Assembly (NCBI GenBank): GCA_012719035.1
Contig: JAAYBD010000003.1
Location: 1-62,276, forward strand
From: Clostridiales bacterium
Lineage (GTDB): Bacteria > Bacillota > Clostridia > Oscillospirales > Oscillospiraceae
Direction: 5' to 3'
DNA: 62,276 nucleotides
The notes under the pieces are model-generated. The model made no database searches. It had not been told where the DNA came from and saw only the letters and a program-made list of their open reading frames with translations. Every line of letters starts with the position of its first letter. Position 1 is the first letter of the stretch. A program made the translations under genes and the position numbers. This document shows, piece after piece, positions 29,588-37,505 of this stretch.

Positions 29588-30347
29588 TTTTCTCACCGCC
29601 TGTTGCCATAGCTGTAAGAGTGTCGGAAATAACGCCGAACATCTCCTCGTTCGTCCTCTCTCCGCGGTAGAGCTGATGGAATATCTCGCCGTCGCGAAGG
29701 AAGAGGACTCTGCCGGCGTTGCTTGCGGCCTTTACGCTGTGGGTTACCATCAGAACGGTCTGACCAGAAGCGTTGATGTCGCGGAAAACGCCCAGAAGCG
29801 CATCTGCGGAGTGGGAATCAAGAGCGCCTGTCGGTTCGTCTGCAAGGATTATGCGCGGGTTTGTAATAAGTGCTCTTGCGACTGCACAGCGCTGCTTTTG
29901 ACCGCCCGAGACTTCGTAGGGGAACTTGTCCAGAATATCTGTAATTCCAAGTTTGTAGGAAATGGGGATAATGAGCTCGCTCATCTCCTTGTGGCTTTTG
30001 CCTGCGAGGACAAGCGGAAGATAGATGTTGTCGCGAAGCGAAAAAGTGTCCAAAAGATTAAAATCCTGAAATACGAAGCCGAGATTGTCGCGTCGGAACG
30101 AGGCGAGTCCCTTCTCGGGAATCTGAAGCGTGCTTTTTCCGTCCAGCAGCACTTCCCCGCCAGTGGGCTTGTCAAGTGTTGCAAGAATATTTAAAAGTGT
30201 GGTTTTTCCCGAGCCGCTCTCGCCCATGATAGCGATGTATTCACCGGATTCGGCAGTGAAATTTACATTTGCAAGCGCCTGAACCTTTACGTTTCCGAAA
30301 CGCGTAGCATAAGTTTTTTTAAGATTTTTGACTTCAAGCAGTGTCAT
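29580..30347 (-). CDS. BceA-type ABC transporter ATP-binding protein
   Basis: 255 residues with Walker A GESGSGKTTLLN, Q-loop VFQDFNLLD, signature VSGGQKQRCAVARAL and Walker B RIILADEPTGALD, followed by the H-loop MVTHSVKAA, all intact. It is of the MacB/BceA class and pairs with the permease that follows. CGGAGG precedes the ATG. It is separated from the histidine kinase gene by a 112-bp gap that holds a palindrome, which may let the ABC genes be induced on their own. Confidence 0.92.
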   Translation of the reverse strand: MTLLEVKNLKKTYATRFGNVKVQALANVNFTAESGEYIAIMGESGSGKTTLLNILATLDKPTGGEVLLDGKSTLQIPEKGLASFRRDNLGFVFQDFNLLDTFSLRDNIYLPLVLAGKSHKEMSELIIPISYKLGITDILDKFPYEVSGGQKQRCAVARALITNPRIILADEPTGALDSHSADALLGVFRDINASGQTVLMVTHSVKAASNAGRVLFLRDGEIFHQLYRGERTNEEMFGVISDTLTAMATGGEKNA

Positions 30348-30390
30348 AATTTGCCTCCGTTGTTTTTTTCTTACGGTTTAATTGTAGCAG

Positions 30391-30434
30391 GAAGCCGAAA
30401 CGTCTGCCATTTTATTGACTTACATTTCGGCTTC
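30391..30434. repeat. Perfect 10-bp inverted repeat before ABC genes
   Basis: GAAGCCGAAA (30391-30400) and TTTCGGCTTC (30425-30434) with a 24-base spacer, between the kinase and ATPase genes. It could be a processing hairpin or a regulatory structure; no T-run follows on the minus strand. Confidence 0.6.
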
Positions 30435-30436
30435 TA

Positions 30437-30456
30437 TTCTTACAATATCGTAAGAA
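30437..30456. promoter_or_regulatory. Likely response-regulator operator
   Basis: TTCTTAC-AATATC-GTAAGAA, a 7-bp palindrome with a six-base centre, directly upstream of the ABC genes and just after the kinase stop codon. BceR-type regulators bind such palindromes; a single half site TTCTTAC recurs at 30368-30374. Confidence 0.55.
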
Positions 30457-30459
30457 ACG

Positions 30460-31440
30460 CTATTCAAATGTGATAAATTCACTGCGAAGACCTATTTTAA
30501 CCTTAGTTCCGACGCCCACCTTTGAGCTTATCTCAAGCTTATGCCCGAGCTTTGCCAGTATGCTTTTGCAGAGGAACAGCCCGATTCCGGTGGATTTTTT
30601 ATCCGCCCTTCCGCTTGCGCCTGTATAGCCCTTTTCGCAGACACGCGGAAGATCCTCTGCGCGTATGCCTATGCCCGTATCCTCTATGACGAGAGAATCA
30701 TCCTCCGCATAAATGCTGATTTTGCCGTTTGGCGTGTACTTGAGCGAATTTGAGAAAACCTGCTCGATTACGAAAGAAAGCCATTTTTCGTCCGTCAAAA
30801 CGGTGAGTCCCGTTTCGGTAAACGAGAATTCAAGATTCTTCAGGGCAAAAAGTCTTGCGTATTTGCGGAGACAGCCCTTTATTATTTCGTCGAGACTGCA
30901 TTTTTTGAGCAGGATATCGCTTGAATCGCTGCGCAGGCGCACATACTGCAACACCATGTCGACATACTGTTCGGTTTTGAAAAGCTCTCCGAGCAAAAGA
31001 CTGCTGTACTGGCTGTTTTCCTCCGAAAGCAGCAGGCGCATTGCGGCTAAAGGCGTTTTTATCTGGTGCGCCCAAAGGGTGTAATAATCCTCCATGTCGC
31101 GTCTTTCGCTGTCCGCCTCACAGCGGGTTTTCAGGCTCTGAGCATAGAGCTCATGCAGGATGTCTTGATAGTCCGCCTCGATTTGACCGTTAGGCTCGGG
31201 CAGTCCGTCTATTCCTACATCAATATTGCGAAGAACATCCATGAGCTGCTTATGACGGTCGATGTAGCACCAGAGCCCGAAGCTGAAAGCGATAACTCCA
31301 ATGCAAAGACATAAAAGCGCGGAGTAAAAAACTGCTTCAACCTCCAGATCGTAGAGGGAAAACACCGCGGCAAATATGATTATAAACAGAGAAATCAGTA
31401 TTATTATTTTGTAGTGGCGTTTAGTATAGGAAAGCAGCAT
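30460..31440 (-). CDS. Intramembrane-sensing histidine kinase (BceS-type)
   Basis: 326 residues. Two membrane segments with almost nothing between them (ILISLFIIIFAAVFSLY and VFYSALLCLCIGVIAFSFGLW) leave no sensor domain outside the cell, the BceS layout, where signal comes through the ABC permease. The phosphorylated His is in LWAHQIKTPLAAMR, and the ATP-binding domain has NSLKYTPNG, EDTGIGI and KSTGIGLFLCK. I use ATG at 31440 (nine bases after GGTGG); GTG at 31449 is possible. Overlap with the regulator gene or start at its stop codon shows translational coupling. Confidence 0.9.
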   Translation of the reverse strand: MLLSYTKRHYKIIILISLFIIIFAAVFSLYDLEVEAVFYSALLCLCIGVIAFSFGLWCYIDRHKQLMDVLRNIDVGIDGLPEPNGQIEADYQDILHELYAQSLKTRCEADSERRDMEDYYTLWAHQIKTPLAAMRLLLSEENSQYSSLLLGELFKTEQYVDMVLQYVRLRSDSSDILLKKCSLDEIIKGCLRKYARLFALKNLEFSFTETGLTVLTDEKWLSFVIEQVFSNSLKYTPNGKISIYAEDDSLVIEDTGIGIRAEDLPRVCEKGYTGASGRADKKSTGIGLFLCKSILAKLGHKLEISSKVGVGTKVKIGLRSEFITFE

Positions 31441-31441
31441 A

Positions 31442-32116
31442 TCATTCACCCACCATATAGCCTATACCTTTTTTAGTGGCGATAAAATCACTCAGCCCCG
31501 CGTCTTCAAGCTTTCGGCGCAGACGGTTGACATTTACGGAAAGCGTGTTTTCATCGACAAAGCTGTTGCCCTCCCAAAGACGCGTCATTATCTCATCGCG
31601 CGAGACTATTCTGCCCTTATTTTCAAGGAGGAGCTGCATGATTTTGAATTCGTTTTTCGTCAGCTCTGTTTTATTACCCTCGAATGTAAGCGTTGCGTCC
31701 GAAACATTAAGCACCGCACCGCCGCTTTCAAGGAGCTTTGCAGGCACCATGAAGTCATAGGATCTTCTTAGAAGCGCCTGCACCTTTGCTGTCAATACAT
31801 CAAGGTCAAAAGGCTTTGCTATAAAGTCGTCACCGCCCATGTTCACAGCCATTACGATGTTCATGTTGTCGGACGCCGAGGATATGAAGATGATCGGCAC
31901 TTTTGAAATGCGTCTTATTTCCGCGCACCAGTGATAGCCGTTGAAAAAGGGCAGGGAAATATCCATCAGCACAAGCTGAGGGTCGAAATCCACGAATTCG
32001 GACAGGACATTTTCAAAATTGTCAGCACAGCGCACCTCGCAGCCCCAAGCGCTGATATGACGTCTTATTGATTCGGCAATGACTGTATCGTCTTCTACAA
32101 TAAATATCCTGTGCAA
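31442..32116 (-). CDS. OmpR-family response regulator (BceR-type)
   Basis: 224 residues. The receiver domain has the acidic pair in FIVEDD, the phosphorylated Asp in LVLMDISLPFFNG and the Lys in IAKPFD; the C-terminal winged helix has RLWEGNSFVDENTLSVNVNR and RRKLEDAG. It is expected to bind the palindrome 30437-30456 and raise expression of the ABC genes when cell-wall stress is sensed. It starts 11 bases after the DUF4097 gene, so the PadR operon and this pair are probably one transcript. Confidence 0.93.
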   Translation of the reverse strand: MHRIFIVEDDTVIAESIRRHISAWGCEVRCADNFENVLSEFVDFDPQLVLMDISLPFFNGYHWCAEIRRISKVPIIFISSASDNMNIVMAVNMGGDDFIAKPFDLDVLTAKVQALLRRSYDFMVPAKLLESGGAVLNVSDATLTFEGNKTELTKNEFKIMQLLLENKGRIVSRDEIMTRLWEGNSFVDENTLSVNVNRLRRKLEDAGLSDFIATKKGIGYMVGE

Positions 32117-32127
32117 GTTAAGCCTCC

Positions 32128-33153
32128 TTAATTTTTAAAACGTATGTCAAAGCTTCCCGAGGTCGAGGACAGATCGAGAGTTTTCTCTCCGCGCCCTCTG
32201 TGGGCGGACAGACTGCTGCTGCCCGATAGAGTGCTCGTGTATACTGTGTAGTCATCTGAGGAGCCGCTGACCGTACCGGAAATATCGCCGGAAATGGTAT
32301 TGAATATAAGCGCTGTGAAATCGGCGCCGTTAAGATCGACATCGCCGGAGGAGGTTGAGAGATTAGCCTTCTGTCCTGAGACATTTGTTATGATTATATC
32401 CCCCGATACGCTTTCGACTTTGATATTTTCGGCTTCTATATCTTCAGCATACACCTCTCCGGAGGTCGTTTCAAGAGAGATGGGGATGAATTTTGGTATA
32501 CGGGATAGGCTGATTTCACCGGACACCGTATCAACATCTATGCCGGCGGTTTCTACATCGGCAAGCTTAACATTGCCGGAGGTACTTTCGGCGCTGATAT
32601 TTTCGGCTGTACTGTTTCTGACGGTTATGTTTCCGGATACGCTGCCTATATCAAATTCGCCAAGAAGGCGGATTTCGGAGATAAAAATATCGCCTGAAGT
32701 GCTGTTGATTTCCAGATCGCCCCCGTGTTCCGCTGGAATAGAAATATCTACATTATATTTTTCATAATTGAAAAAATCAAAGTTTAAGATGAAGTTTGTT
32801 TTACTTCTCTGTGTAAGTGTAATTTCCCCGCCTTTGTCAAGAAGCTCGAAATAAGTTTCGTTGGTGTTGTAATATGAAATATGGATATCCCCATCTTCGG
32901 AAGGTTTTACAGTGACATTTGAGGAGATGAGATTAAGCGTAATCTCCTGACCGCTCGCTTCAATGCTTTTTTCCACATACTCCGCTTTAATGTTTGGGGC
33001 GGCGCTTGCTTCTCCGTTTGGAGCAGTGCTGTGATTGACAGAGAGCTTTGATAAATCAAAATTAACACTGAATAATACGCAAAGACTAATCAAAATACCT
33101 GTGCCGAAAAGGGATAACGCTACAATTAGGGCTGTTTTCACGTTTTTTTTCAT
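32128..33153 (-). CDS. DUF4097 family beta-solenoid membrane protein
   Basis: 341 residues with one N-terminal membrane segment (TALIVALSLFGTGILISLCVLF) and then a repeating fold in which short motifs of the form T/V-S-G-D/N/E-I/V recur about every 20 residues (TSGDIFI, VSGNITV, TSGNVKL, VSGEISL, TSGEVYA, VSGDIII, SSGDVDL, ISGDISG, TSGSFDI), typical of DUF4097 parallel beta-helices. The domain is expected outside the membrane. Its job is unknown, but the family is repeatedly found with DUF1700 and PadR genes. AGGTGG precedes the ATG, which overlaps the DUF1700 stop by four bases. Confidence 0.85.
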   Translation of the reverse strand: MKKNVKTALIVALSLFGTGILISLCVLFSVNFDLSKLSVNHSTAPNGEASAAPNIKAEYVEKSIEASGQEITLNLISSNVTVKPSEDGDIHISYYNTNETYFELLDKGGEITLTQRSKTNFILNFDFFNYEKYNVDISIPAEHGGDLEINSTSGDIFISEIRLLGEFDIGSVSGNITVRNSTAENISAESTSGNVKLADVETAGIDVDTVSGEISLSRIPKFIPISLETTSGEVYAEDIEAENIKVESVSGDIIITNVSGQKANLSTSSGDVDLNGADFTALIFNTISGDISGTVSGSSDDYTVYTSTLSGSSSLSAHRGRGEKTLDLSSTSGSFDIRFKN

Positions 33154-33734
33154 AATATCGTATTCCACCTTTCTTCTTTTTGATTGCACAGTTTATGCCA
33201 TAATGTAGGAGTAACCCTTGCATAAGACCGCGCAAAATACAGTGCGGGAATAAACAGTGCAATTCCGATTCCGGCACAGATAAGTCCTGCGCCAAAGCCG
33301 GCAAACGCCGTATTGATGTTTTCGGTGAAAAACGCCATCAGAGCAAATATACCCGATACACCGCCGACTACAAGTGCTGCCGATATAAGAAAGAGCGCGC
33401 CGATAATGATCCATACAAGACCATATACTGTCAGAACGATTATCGCGAGTGCCAGCAGGAACGGAAACCAGAGCGGAAAGCCAAGGACAATAAGAACGAT
33501 TTCCCAAGTGCTGCGCTTCTGCTTTATCTGCCCCTGAGCCTTCGCCTCCGATATAATACGTTCAGCGGCGGCGCTTACGCTCTCAAGCTCTGCAACTGCT
33601 GCCTCTTCAGTGATGCCCTCCTCTATGCGGTCGTCTATGACTTCGCTGAAATATGCAAGTGATTTTTCGCGCTCTGCCCGCTCTATAGGCCTTAGTGCAC
33701 GCTTCAGCTTTTTTAGATACTCACTTTTCGTCAT
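33150..33734 (-). CDS. DUF1700 (HAAS-domain) membrane protein
   Basis: 194 residues. The N-terminal HAAS-type helical domain (SEYLKKLKRALRPIERAERE then YFSEVIDDRIEEGITEEAAVAEL) is followed by three or four membrane segments. The family is nearly always encoded next to a PadR regulator, as here: it overlaps padR by 14 bp upstream and DUF4097 by 4 bp downstream. A role in signalling at the membrane is inferred from this context; no catalytic residues are seen. Confidence 0.88.
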   Translation of the reverse strand: MTKSEYLKKLKRALRPIERAEREKSLAYFSEVIDDRIEEGITEEAAVAELESVSAAAERIISEAKAQGQIKQKRSTWEIVLIVLGFPLWFPFLLALAIIVLTVYGLVWIIIGALFLISAALVVGGVSGIFALMAFFTENINTAFAGFGAGLICAGIGIALFIPALYFARSYARVTPTLWHKLCNQKEERWNTIL

Positions 33735-34044
33735 AATACCCTTCCCCTCTAATGAAGTAATATGCTCTCATAACACTGTCCCAATCGTTTAAAAAGTCTT
33801 TTATTTTATCGTGTCCGGCTCCCGTTATCCGGTAGTATTTCCGCAGACGTCCGTTGTGTTCAACGGAATATTCCGTGACACAGCCGCTTTGCTCCAGCCT
33901 TTTTAAAATCGGATACAGCGTTGATTCGGATACCTGCATAAACGGGGAGAGGTCTTTAATTATTTTATAGCCATATGTGTCCTCTTCCCGCATGGCGGCG
34001 AGAACGCATATTTCAAGCACTCCTCGTTTTAACTGCGCGTCCAT
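33721..34044 (-). CDS. PadR-family transcriptional regulator
   Basis: 107-residue winged-helix repressor: LKRGVLEICVLAAM, TYGYKIIKDLSPFMQVSEST, LYPILKRLEQSGCV, then a wing and a C-terminal dimer helix, as in the short PadR subfamily. The start at 34044 has GGGGGG upstream; the longer frame reads through it. Because a perfect palindrome covers the promoter just upstream (34060-34092), it probably represses its own operon. The ligand is unknown. Confidence 0.92.
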   Translation of the reverse strand: MDAQLKRGVLEICVLAAMREEDTYGYKIIKDLSPFMQVSESTLYPILKRLEQSGCVTEYSVEHNGRLRKYYRITGAGHDKIKDFLNDWDSVMRAYYFIRGEGYYDEK

Positions 34045-34059
34045 GGCAATACCCCCCTT

Positions 34060-34096
34060 CACGATATACTATACATAGCGAGGTATATCGTGTCAA
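34060..34096 (-). promoter_or_regulatory. padR promoter overlapped by palindromic operator
   Basis: On the minus strand TTGACA (34096-34091) and TATAGT (34073-34068) are 17 bases apart. The perfect arms CACGATATAC (34060-34069) and GTATATCGTG (34083-34092) cover parts of both boxes, so a bound dimer would block RNA polymerase. Transcription would begin close to the padR ribosome binding site. Confidence 0.82.
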
Positions 34097-34202
34097 GAGG
34101 TATTGTAAAAAATAGGCGCGGCAAAAATCCGTAATTTTTTGCAATAGGGATTTTTACCGCGCTGTTTGTTTTTGAGGATATCTATAATCGAGTAGGTTCC
34201 GC

Positions 34203-34877
34203 TTACCCAAGTATTCCGCTTTCCGCCATTGAAATATAGTCATCGCCTGCCACTATGATGTGGTCAATGAGCGCTATTCCCATGGAGTCAAGAACGGATT
34301 TGATACGCTTTGTCGTTAACTCATCCTCTCTTGAGGGAAGAGCGATTCCGCTTGTATGATTGTGCGACAAAATGATGCTTGAGGCATTTTTTGCAAGGGC
34401 AAGCTCCGCTATTTTTCTGATGCTTACTTCGGCGGAGTTTACGTCGCCGCGGAACAGCGGCTTGCAACAGATGACCTTGCGCTTCGGGTCAAGGCAGATG
34501 ATGTAAACTACTTCATCACGTTCGTACATATAGCGAGCCACAAGGTAATCGCCTGCCTTTGTTGTGGAGTCAAGAATGCTGTCAAACTTGTTTTTGTCGA
34601 TGGCATAACGGCGGCTGACTTGAGGAATAAGTTTCAGCAGTGTGACTGTGTTTTCGCCTATACCGTTTATTTTTGAAAGTTCCTCTGCGGGTGCCTCGAA
34701 TACTGCTTCAAGGCTGCCGAAATGATCTATAAGTTTATGAGCGAGGGGGTTTGTGTCTTTACGGGGCATTGCATAAAACAGCAGAAGTTCAAGAACATTG
34801 TGGTCGTCAAACGTGTCAAGCCCCTGCTCTAAAAACCTTTTTTTCATTCTTTCCCTGTGACCGTCGTGGACGCCCAT
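34203..34877 (-). CDS. radC: RadC/JAB-domain protein
   Basis: 224 residues. A helix-hairpin-helix part near residues 40-75 (LSKINGIGENTVTLLKLIP) precedes a JAB/MPN metalloprotease-fold domain with the metal motif HNHTSG...SREDELTTKR (HxHx~7-10D type) and an upstream conserved Glu in SAEVSIRKIAELAL. The name RadC comes from DNA repair, but function in repair has been doubted and many members are found in mobile elements; this one is chromosomal, next to rodA. The start has GAGG upstream. Confidence 0.9.
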   Translation of the reverse strand: MGVHDGHRERMKKRFLEQGLDTFDDHNVLELLLFYAMPRKDTNPLAHKLIDHFGSLEAVFEAPAEELSKINGIGENTVTLLKLIPQVSRRYAIDKNKFDSILDSTTKAGDYLVARYMYERDEVVYIICLDPKRKVICCKPLFRGDVNSAEVSIRKIAELALAKNASSIILSHNHTSGIALPSREDELTTKRIKSVLDSMGIALIDHIIVAGDDYISMAESGILG

Positions 34878-34944
34878 CTCTCAGACCTCGCTTTATATTT
34901 CTTAGTCTCAATTTCCCTGCCAGATTATAGCATTAATTTCGTAA

Positions 34945-34973
34945 TTGCGCAAAAGTAAATTTCATGGTATAAT
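34945..34973 (+). promoter_or_regulatory. Promoter of rodA-like gene
   Basis: TTGCGC (34945-34950) and TATAAT (34968-34973) with a 17-base spacer, followed by a leader of about 80 bases that contains two hairpins. Confidence 0.75.
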
Positions 34974-34987
34974 TTAGGTCAAAGATT

Positions 34988-35008
34988 CTCCCATAGAAGG
35001 GGGAGAAA
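34988..35008 (+). repeat. Small leader hairpin of rodA-like gene
   Basis: TTCTCCC and GGGAGAA around a 7-base loop, in the transcribed leader between the promoter and the larger palindrome. Its role is not evident. Confidence 0.4.
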
Positions 35009-35019
35009 TAAATCACCAC

Positions 35020-35041
35020 GCAAAAGCCGCGCGGCTTTTGC
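35020..35041. repeat. Perfect 22-bp palindrome in rodA leader
   Basis: GCAAAAGCCGC followed directly by GCGGCTTTTGC. It ends nine bases before the ribosome binding site GGAGG (35050-35054). No T-run follows, so it is not a usual terminator. Confidence 0.75.
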
Positions 35042-35059
35042 AGACACATGGAGGCTCAT

Positions 35060-36205
35060 GTGAAAAAACTGTTACCTTATGCAAAAGACTTTGTCAAAAG
35101 AGCGGATATGCTGCTTTTGACATTGTGTGTCATATCTTCCATATTCGGCATTGTCGTAATATCCAGTGCGGCGGCTTCGTTCAATTCTCCGCGCTACCTT
35201 ATTGTTCAAATCACTTCGTTCCTAATCGGAATCGGGCTTTTCGTCTTGTTTACCGTTCTGGATATTGATGTTTTTGCGGAAAAATGGGCGGCGCTTATTA
35301 TCTTCGAGATCGTGCTCACACTTCTGCTTTTAACCCCTCTCGGACATGCCGACGATACGGGCAACCGTGCGTGGCTGCGCTTTGGGTTTGTCGGGGTTCA
35401 GCCTTCGGAGGTCAACAAGATTCCCTTTATCATCGTTCTGGCGAAACAAATCAGTTACCTGAAAAATTATAAGAACTTAAACTCTGTTCTTTCCGTCGGG
35501 CAAATTGCGCTGCATGGTGCTTTTACTATAGGGCTTATTGTCGCCATTTCAAAAGATATGGGAAGCGCCCTCGTTTACCTGTTTATACTTATACTGATGC
35601 TTTTTGTGGCGGGGCTCAAATTCTACTGGTTTGCGATCGGACTTGCGGGAGCTGCGGCGGTGACTCCATTTTTTTGGACACACGTTCTGAATCAGCGCTA
35701 TCGTGACCGTATTCTCTGCCCATATGACGAGACGATTGATCCAGCGGGTTTTAATATACGCTGGCAGTCAAACCAAAGTAAAATCGCCCTTGCAAGTGGG
35801 CAGCTTAAAGGTACAGGGCTGTATCAAGGACGCCAGACGCAATCGGGGATTCTTCCCGAAAAGCAGACGGACTTTATATTCTCCGTTATCGGGGAGGAGC
35901 TTGGCATGATTGCCTGCGTGATTGTTTTTCTGCTTCTTTTGACGATTATTTTCCGTTGTATCTACATAGGTGTAAAATCCCACAACACAATGGGTATGCT
36001 GATATGCTTCGGTGTTGCCGGCTGGCTTATATTCCAGACTTTTGAAAACATCGGTATGTGCATAGGCATTGCACCTATTATCGGAATCACGCTTCCATTT
36101 TTCAGCTATGGAGGTTCGTCGCTGTTTTCCATATTTGCTGCGATGGGCTTGGTTTCCGGAATTAAATATAGACCTAAACCGGAAAGATTCCGAAGTCTTG
36201 GATAA
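35060..36205 (+). CDS. rodA: SEDS-family peptidoglycan polymerase (RodA/FtsW)
   Basis: Polymerises lipid II into glycan strands with a partner class B penicillin-binding protein. 381 residues with ten membrane segments; signature runs are DTGNRAWLRFGFVGVQPSE and KGTGLYQGRQTQSG then LPEKQTDFIFSVIGEELG, and the last segment IIGITLPFFSYGGSSLF. RodA is more likely than FtsW by length and the QPSE region, but SpoVE-like members are similar. GGAGG lies five bases before GTG at 35060, preferred over ATG 35048, which overlaps the binding site. Confidence 0.88.
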   Translation: MKKLLPYAKDFVKRADMLLLTLCVISSIFGIVVISSAAASFNSPRYLIVQITSFLIGIGLFVLFTVLDIDVFAEKWAALIIFEIVLTLLLLTPLGHADDTGNRAWLRFGFVGVQPSEVNKIPFIIVLAKQISYLKNYKNLNSVLSVGQIALHGAFTIGLIVAISKDMGSALVYLFILILMLFVAGLKFYWFAIGLAGAAAVTPFFWTHVLNQRYRDRILCPYDETIDPAGFNIRWQSNQSKIALASGQLKGTGLYQGRQTQSGILPEKQTDFIFSVIGEELGMIACVIVFLLLLTIIFRCIYIGVKSHNTMGMLICFGVAGWLIFQTFENIGMCIGIAPIIGITLPFFSYGGSSLFSIFAAMGLVSGIKYRPKPERFRSLG

Positions 36206-36210
36206 AAAAA

Positions 36211-36240
36211 CCGCTCCCTGTTTAAGGGAGCGGTTTTTTA
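36211..36240. terminator. Bidirectional terminator between rodA and icd
   Basis: CCGCTCCC and GGGAGCGG flanked by A-run and T-run; serves the plus-strand gene ending at 36205 and minus-strand icd ending at 36257. Confidence 0.93.
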
Positions 36241-36256
36241 TATTATTTACACACAT

Positions 36257-37462
36257 TTACATCATTTTTTCGAGGTTTTGCCTGATAGCCGCGATAAAAT
36301 CGCCGCTGCTGACTTTTTTGGTGTCTTTCTTGTCGCAAAGGACAGCAAGGTCACCTGTCATTATGCCGCTTTCAATCGTATCAAGGCAGGCCTTTTCAAG
36401 CTTATCGGCAAAGTCTGTCAGCGGCTTGTTGCCGTCCAGCTCACCGCGCTTTCTGAGCGCACCCGACCACGCAAAAATTGTGGCTATTGGGTTGGAGCTT
36501 GTCTGCTCACCCTTGAGATAGCGGTAATAGTGGCGGGTTATCGTGCCGTGTGCCGCCTCAAACTCATAATTGCCGTCGGGAGAGACAAGGACGCTTGTCA
36601 TCATGGCAAGACTTCCGAAAGCTGTTGAAACCATGTCGCTCATAACATCGCCGTCATAGTTTTTGCACGCCCAGACGAAGCCGCCCTCGGAGCGGATGAC
36701 GCGGGCAACCGCATCATCTATGAGTGTGTAGAAATACTCGATGCCCGCTTTTTCAAAGCTTTCCTTATATTCCTTTTCATAAATGTCGGCAAAAATAAGT
36801 TTAAATGTCTGGTCATACTGTTTTGAGATAGTATCCTTTGTGGAAAACCACAGGTCTTGTTTCGTGTCAAGCGCATATTGGAAGCAGGCATGTGCAAAAG
36901 ATTCAATTGAGCTGTCCTTGTTATACTGTCCCTGCAAAACTCCCGCGCACTCAAAATCATAGATAGTCTGACGGAAGGTTTCACCGTTTTCTCCGGTGAA
37001 CAGAAGCTCTGCCTTGCCCTTGGAGGGAACGCGGTATTCAGTAGACTTATAGACATCGCCATAAGCATGACGCGCTATTGTTATAGGCTTTTTCCAGCCT
37101 ATAACGTAAGGCTTTATACTCTCCGTTATAATGGGAGCGCGGAAAACCGTTCCGTCCAAAATAGCGCGGATCGTGCCGTTGGGGCTTTTCCACATCTCTT
37201 TAAGTTTATATTCCTCAACGCGCTGTGCGTTTGGCGTAATCGTTGCGCACTTAACACCGATGCGGTGCTTTTTAATTGCGTTTGCCGCGTCTATCGTGAC
37301 TTGGTCGTTTGTTTCATCGCGTTTGGGAAGCCCAAGGTCATAGTATTCGGTGTTGAGTTCAACAAATGGTGAAAGAAGCTCGTCCTTTATCATTTTCCAA
37401 AGGATACGGGTCATCTCATCGCCGTCCATCTCAACTATGGTGTTCATAGGAATTTTTGACAT
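36257..37462 (-). CDS. icd: NADP-dependent isocitrate dehydrogenase
   Basis: Converts isocitrate to 2-oxoglutarate. 401 residues of the dimeric eukaryote-like class (IDH subfamily II): KIPMNTIVEMDGDEMTRILW at the start, CATITPNAQRVEEYKL, NGTIRAILDGTVFRAPI, and the substrate/metal motif YKNYDGDVMSDMVSTAFGSL. The start at 37462 has GAGGAG seven bases upstream; a longer frame is rejected. It begins 43 bp after the aconitase gene on the same strand, and the pair is divergent from citrate synthase, so the three genes make glutamate's carbon skeleton. Confidence 0.95.
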   Translation of the reverse strand: MSKIPMNTIVEMDGDEMTRILWKMIKDELLSPFVELNTEYYDLGLPKRDETNDQVTIDAANAIKKHRIGVKCATITPNAQRVEEYKLKEMWKSPNGTIRAILDGTVFRAPIITESIKPYVIGWKKPITIARHAYGDVYKSTEYRVPSKGKAELLFTGENGETFRQTIYDFECAGVLQGQYNKDSSIESFAHACFQYALDTKQDLWFSTKDTISKQYDQTFKLIFADIYEKEYKESFEKAGIEYFYTLIDDAVARVIRSEGGFVWACKNYDGDVMSDMVSTAFGSLAMMTSVLVSPDGNYEFEAAHGTITRHYYRYLKGEQTSSNPIATIFAWSGALRKRGELDGNKPLTDFADKLEKACLDTIESGIMTGDLAVLCDKKDTKKVSSGDFIAAIRQNLEKMM

Positions 37463-37505
37463 CTGATTACTCCTCAATGTATTTGTGTTTTCCGAAAGCG
37501 CGGAG

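Noticed and set aside
32150-32800. Repeated short motifs resembling a repeat array in the DUF4097 gene
   Set aside because: They are codons of a regular protein beta-helix (T/V-S-G every 20 residues), with no constant DNA repeat or spacers, so not CRISPR.
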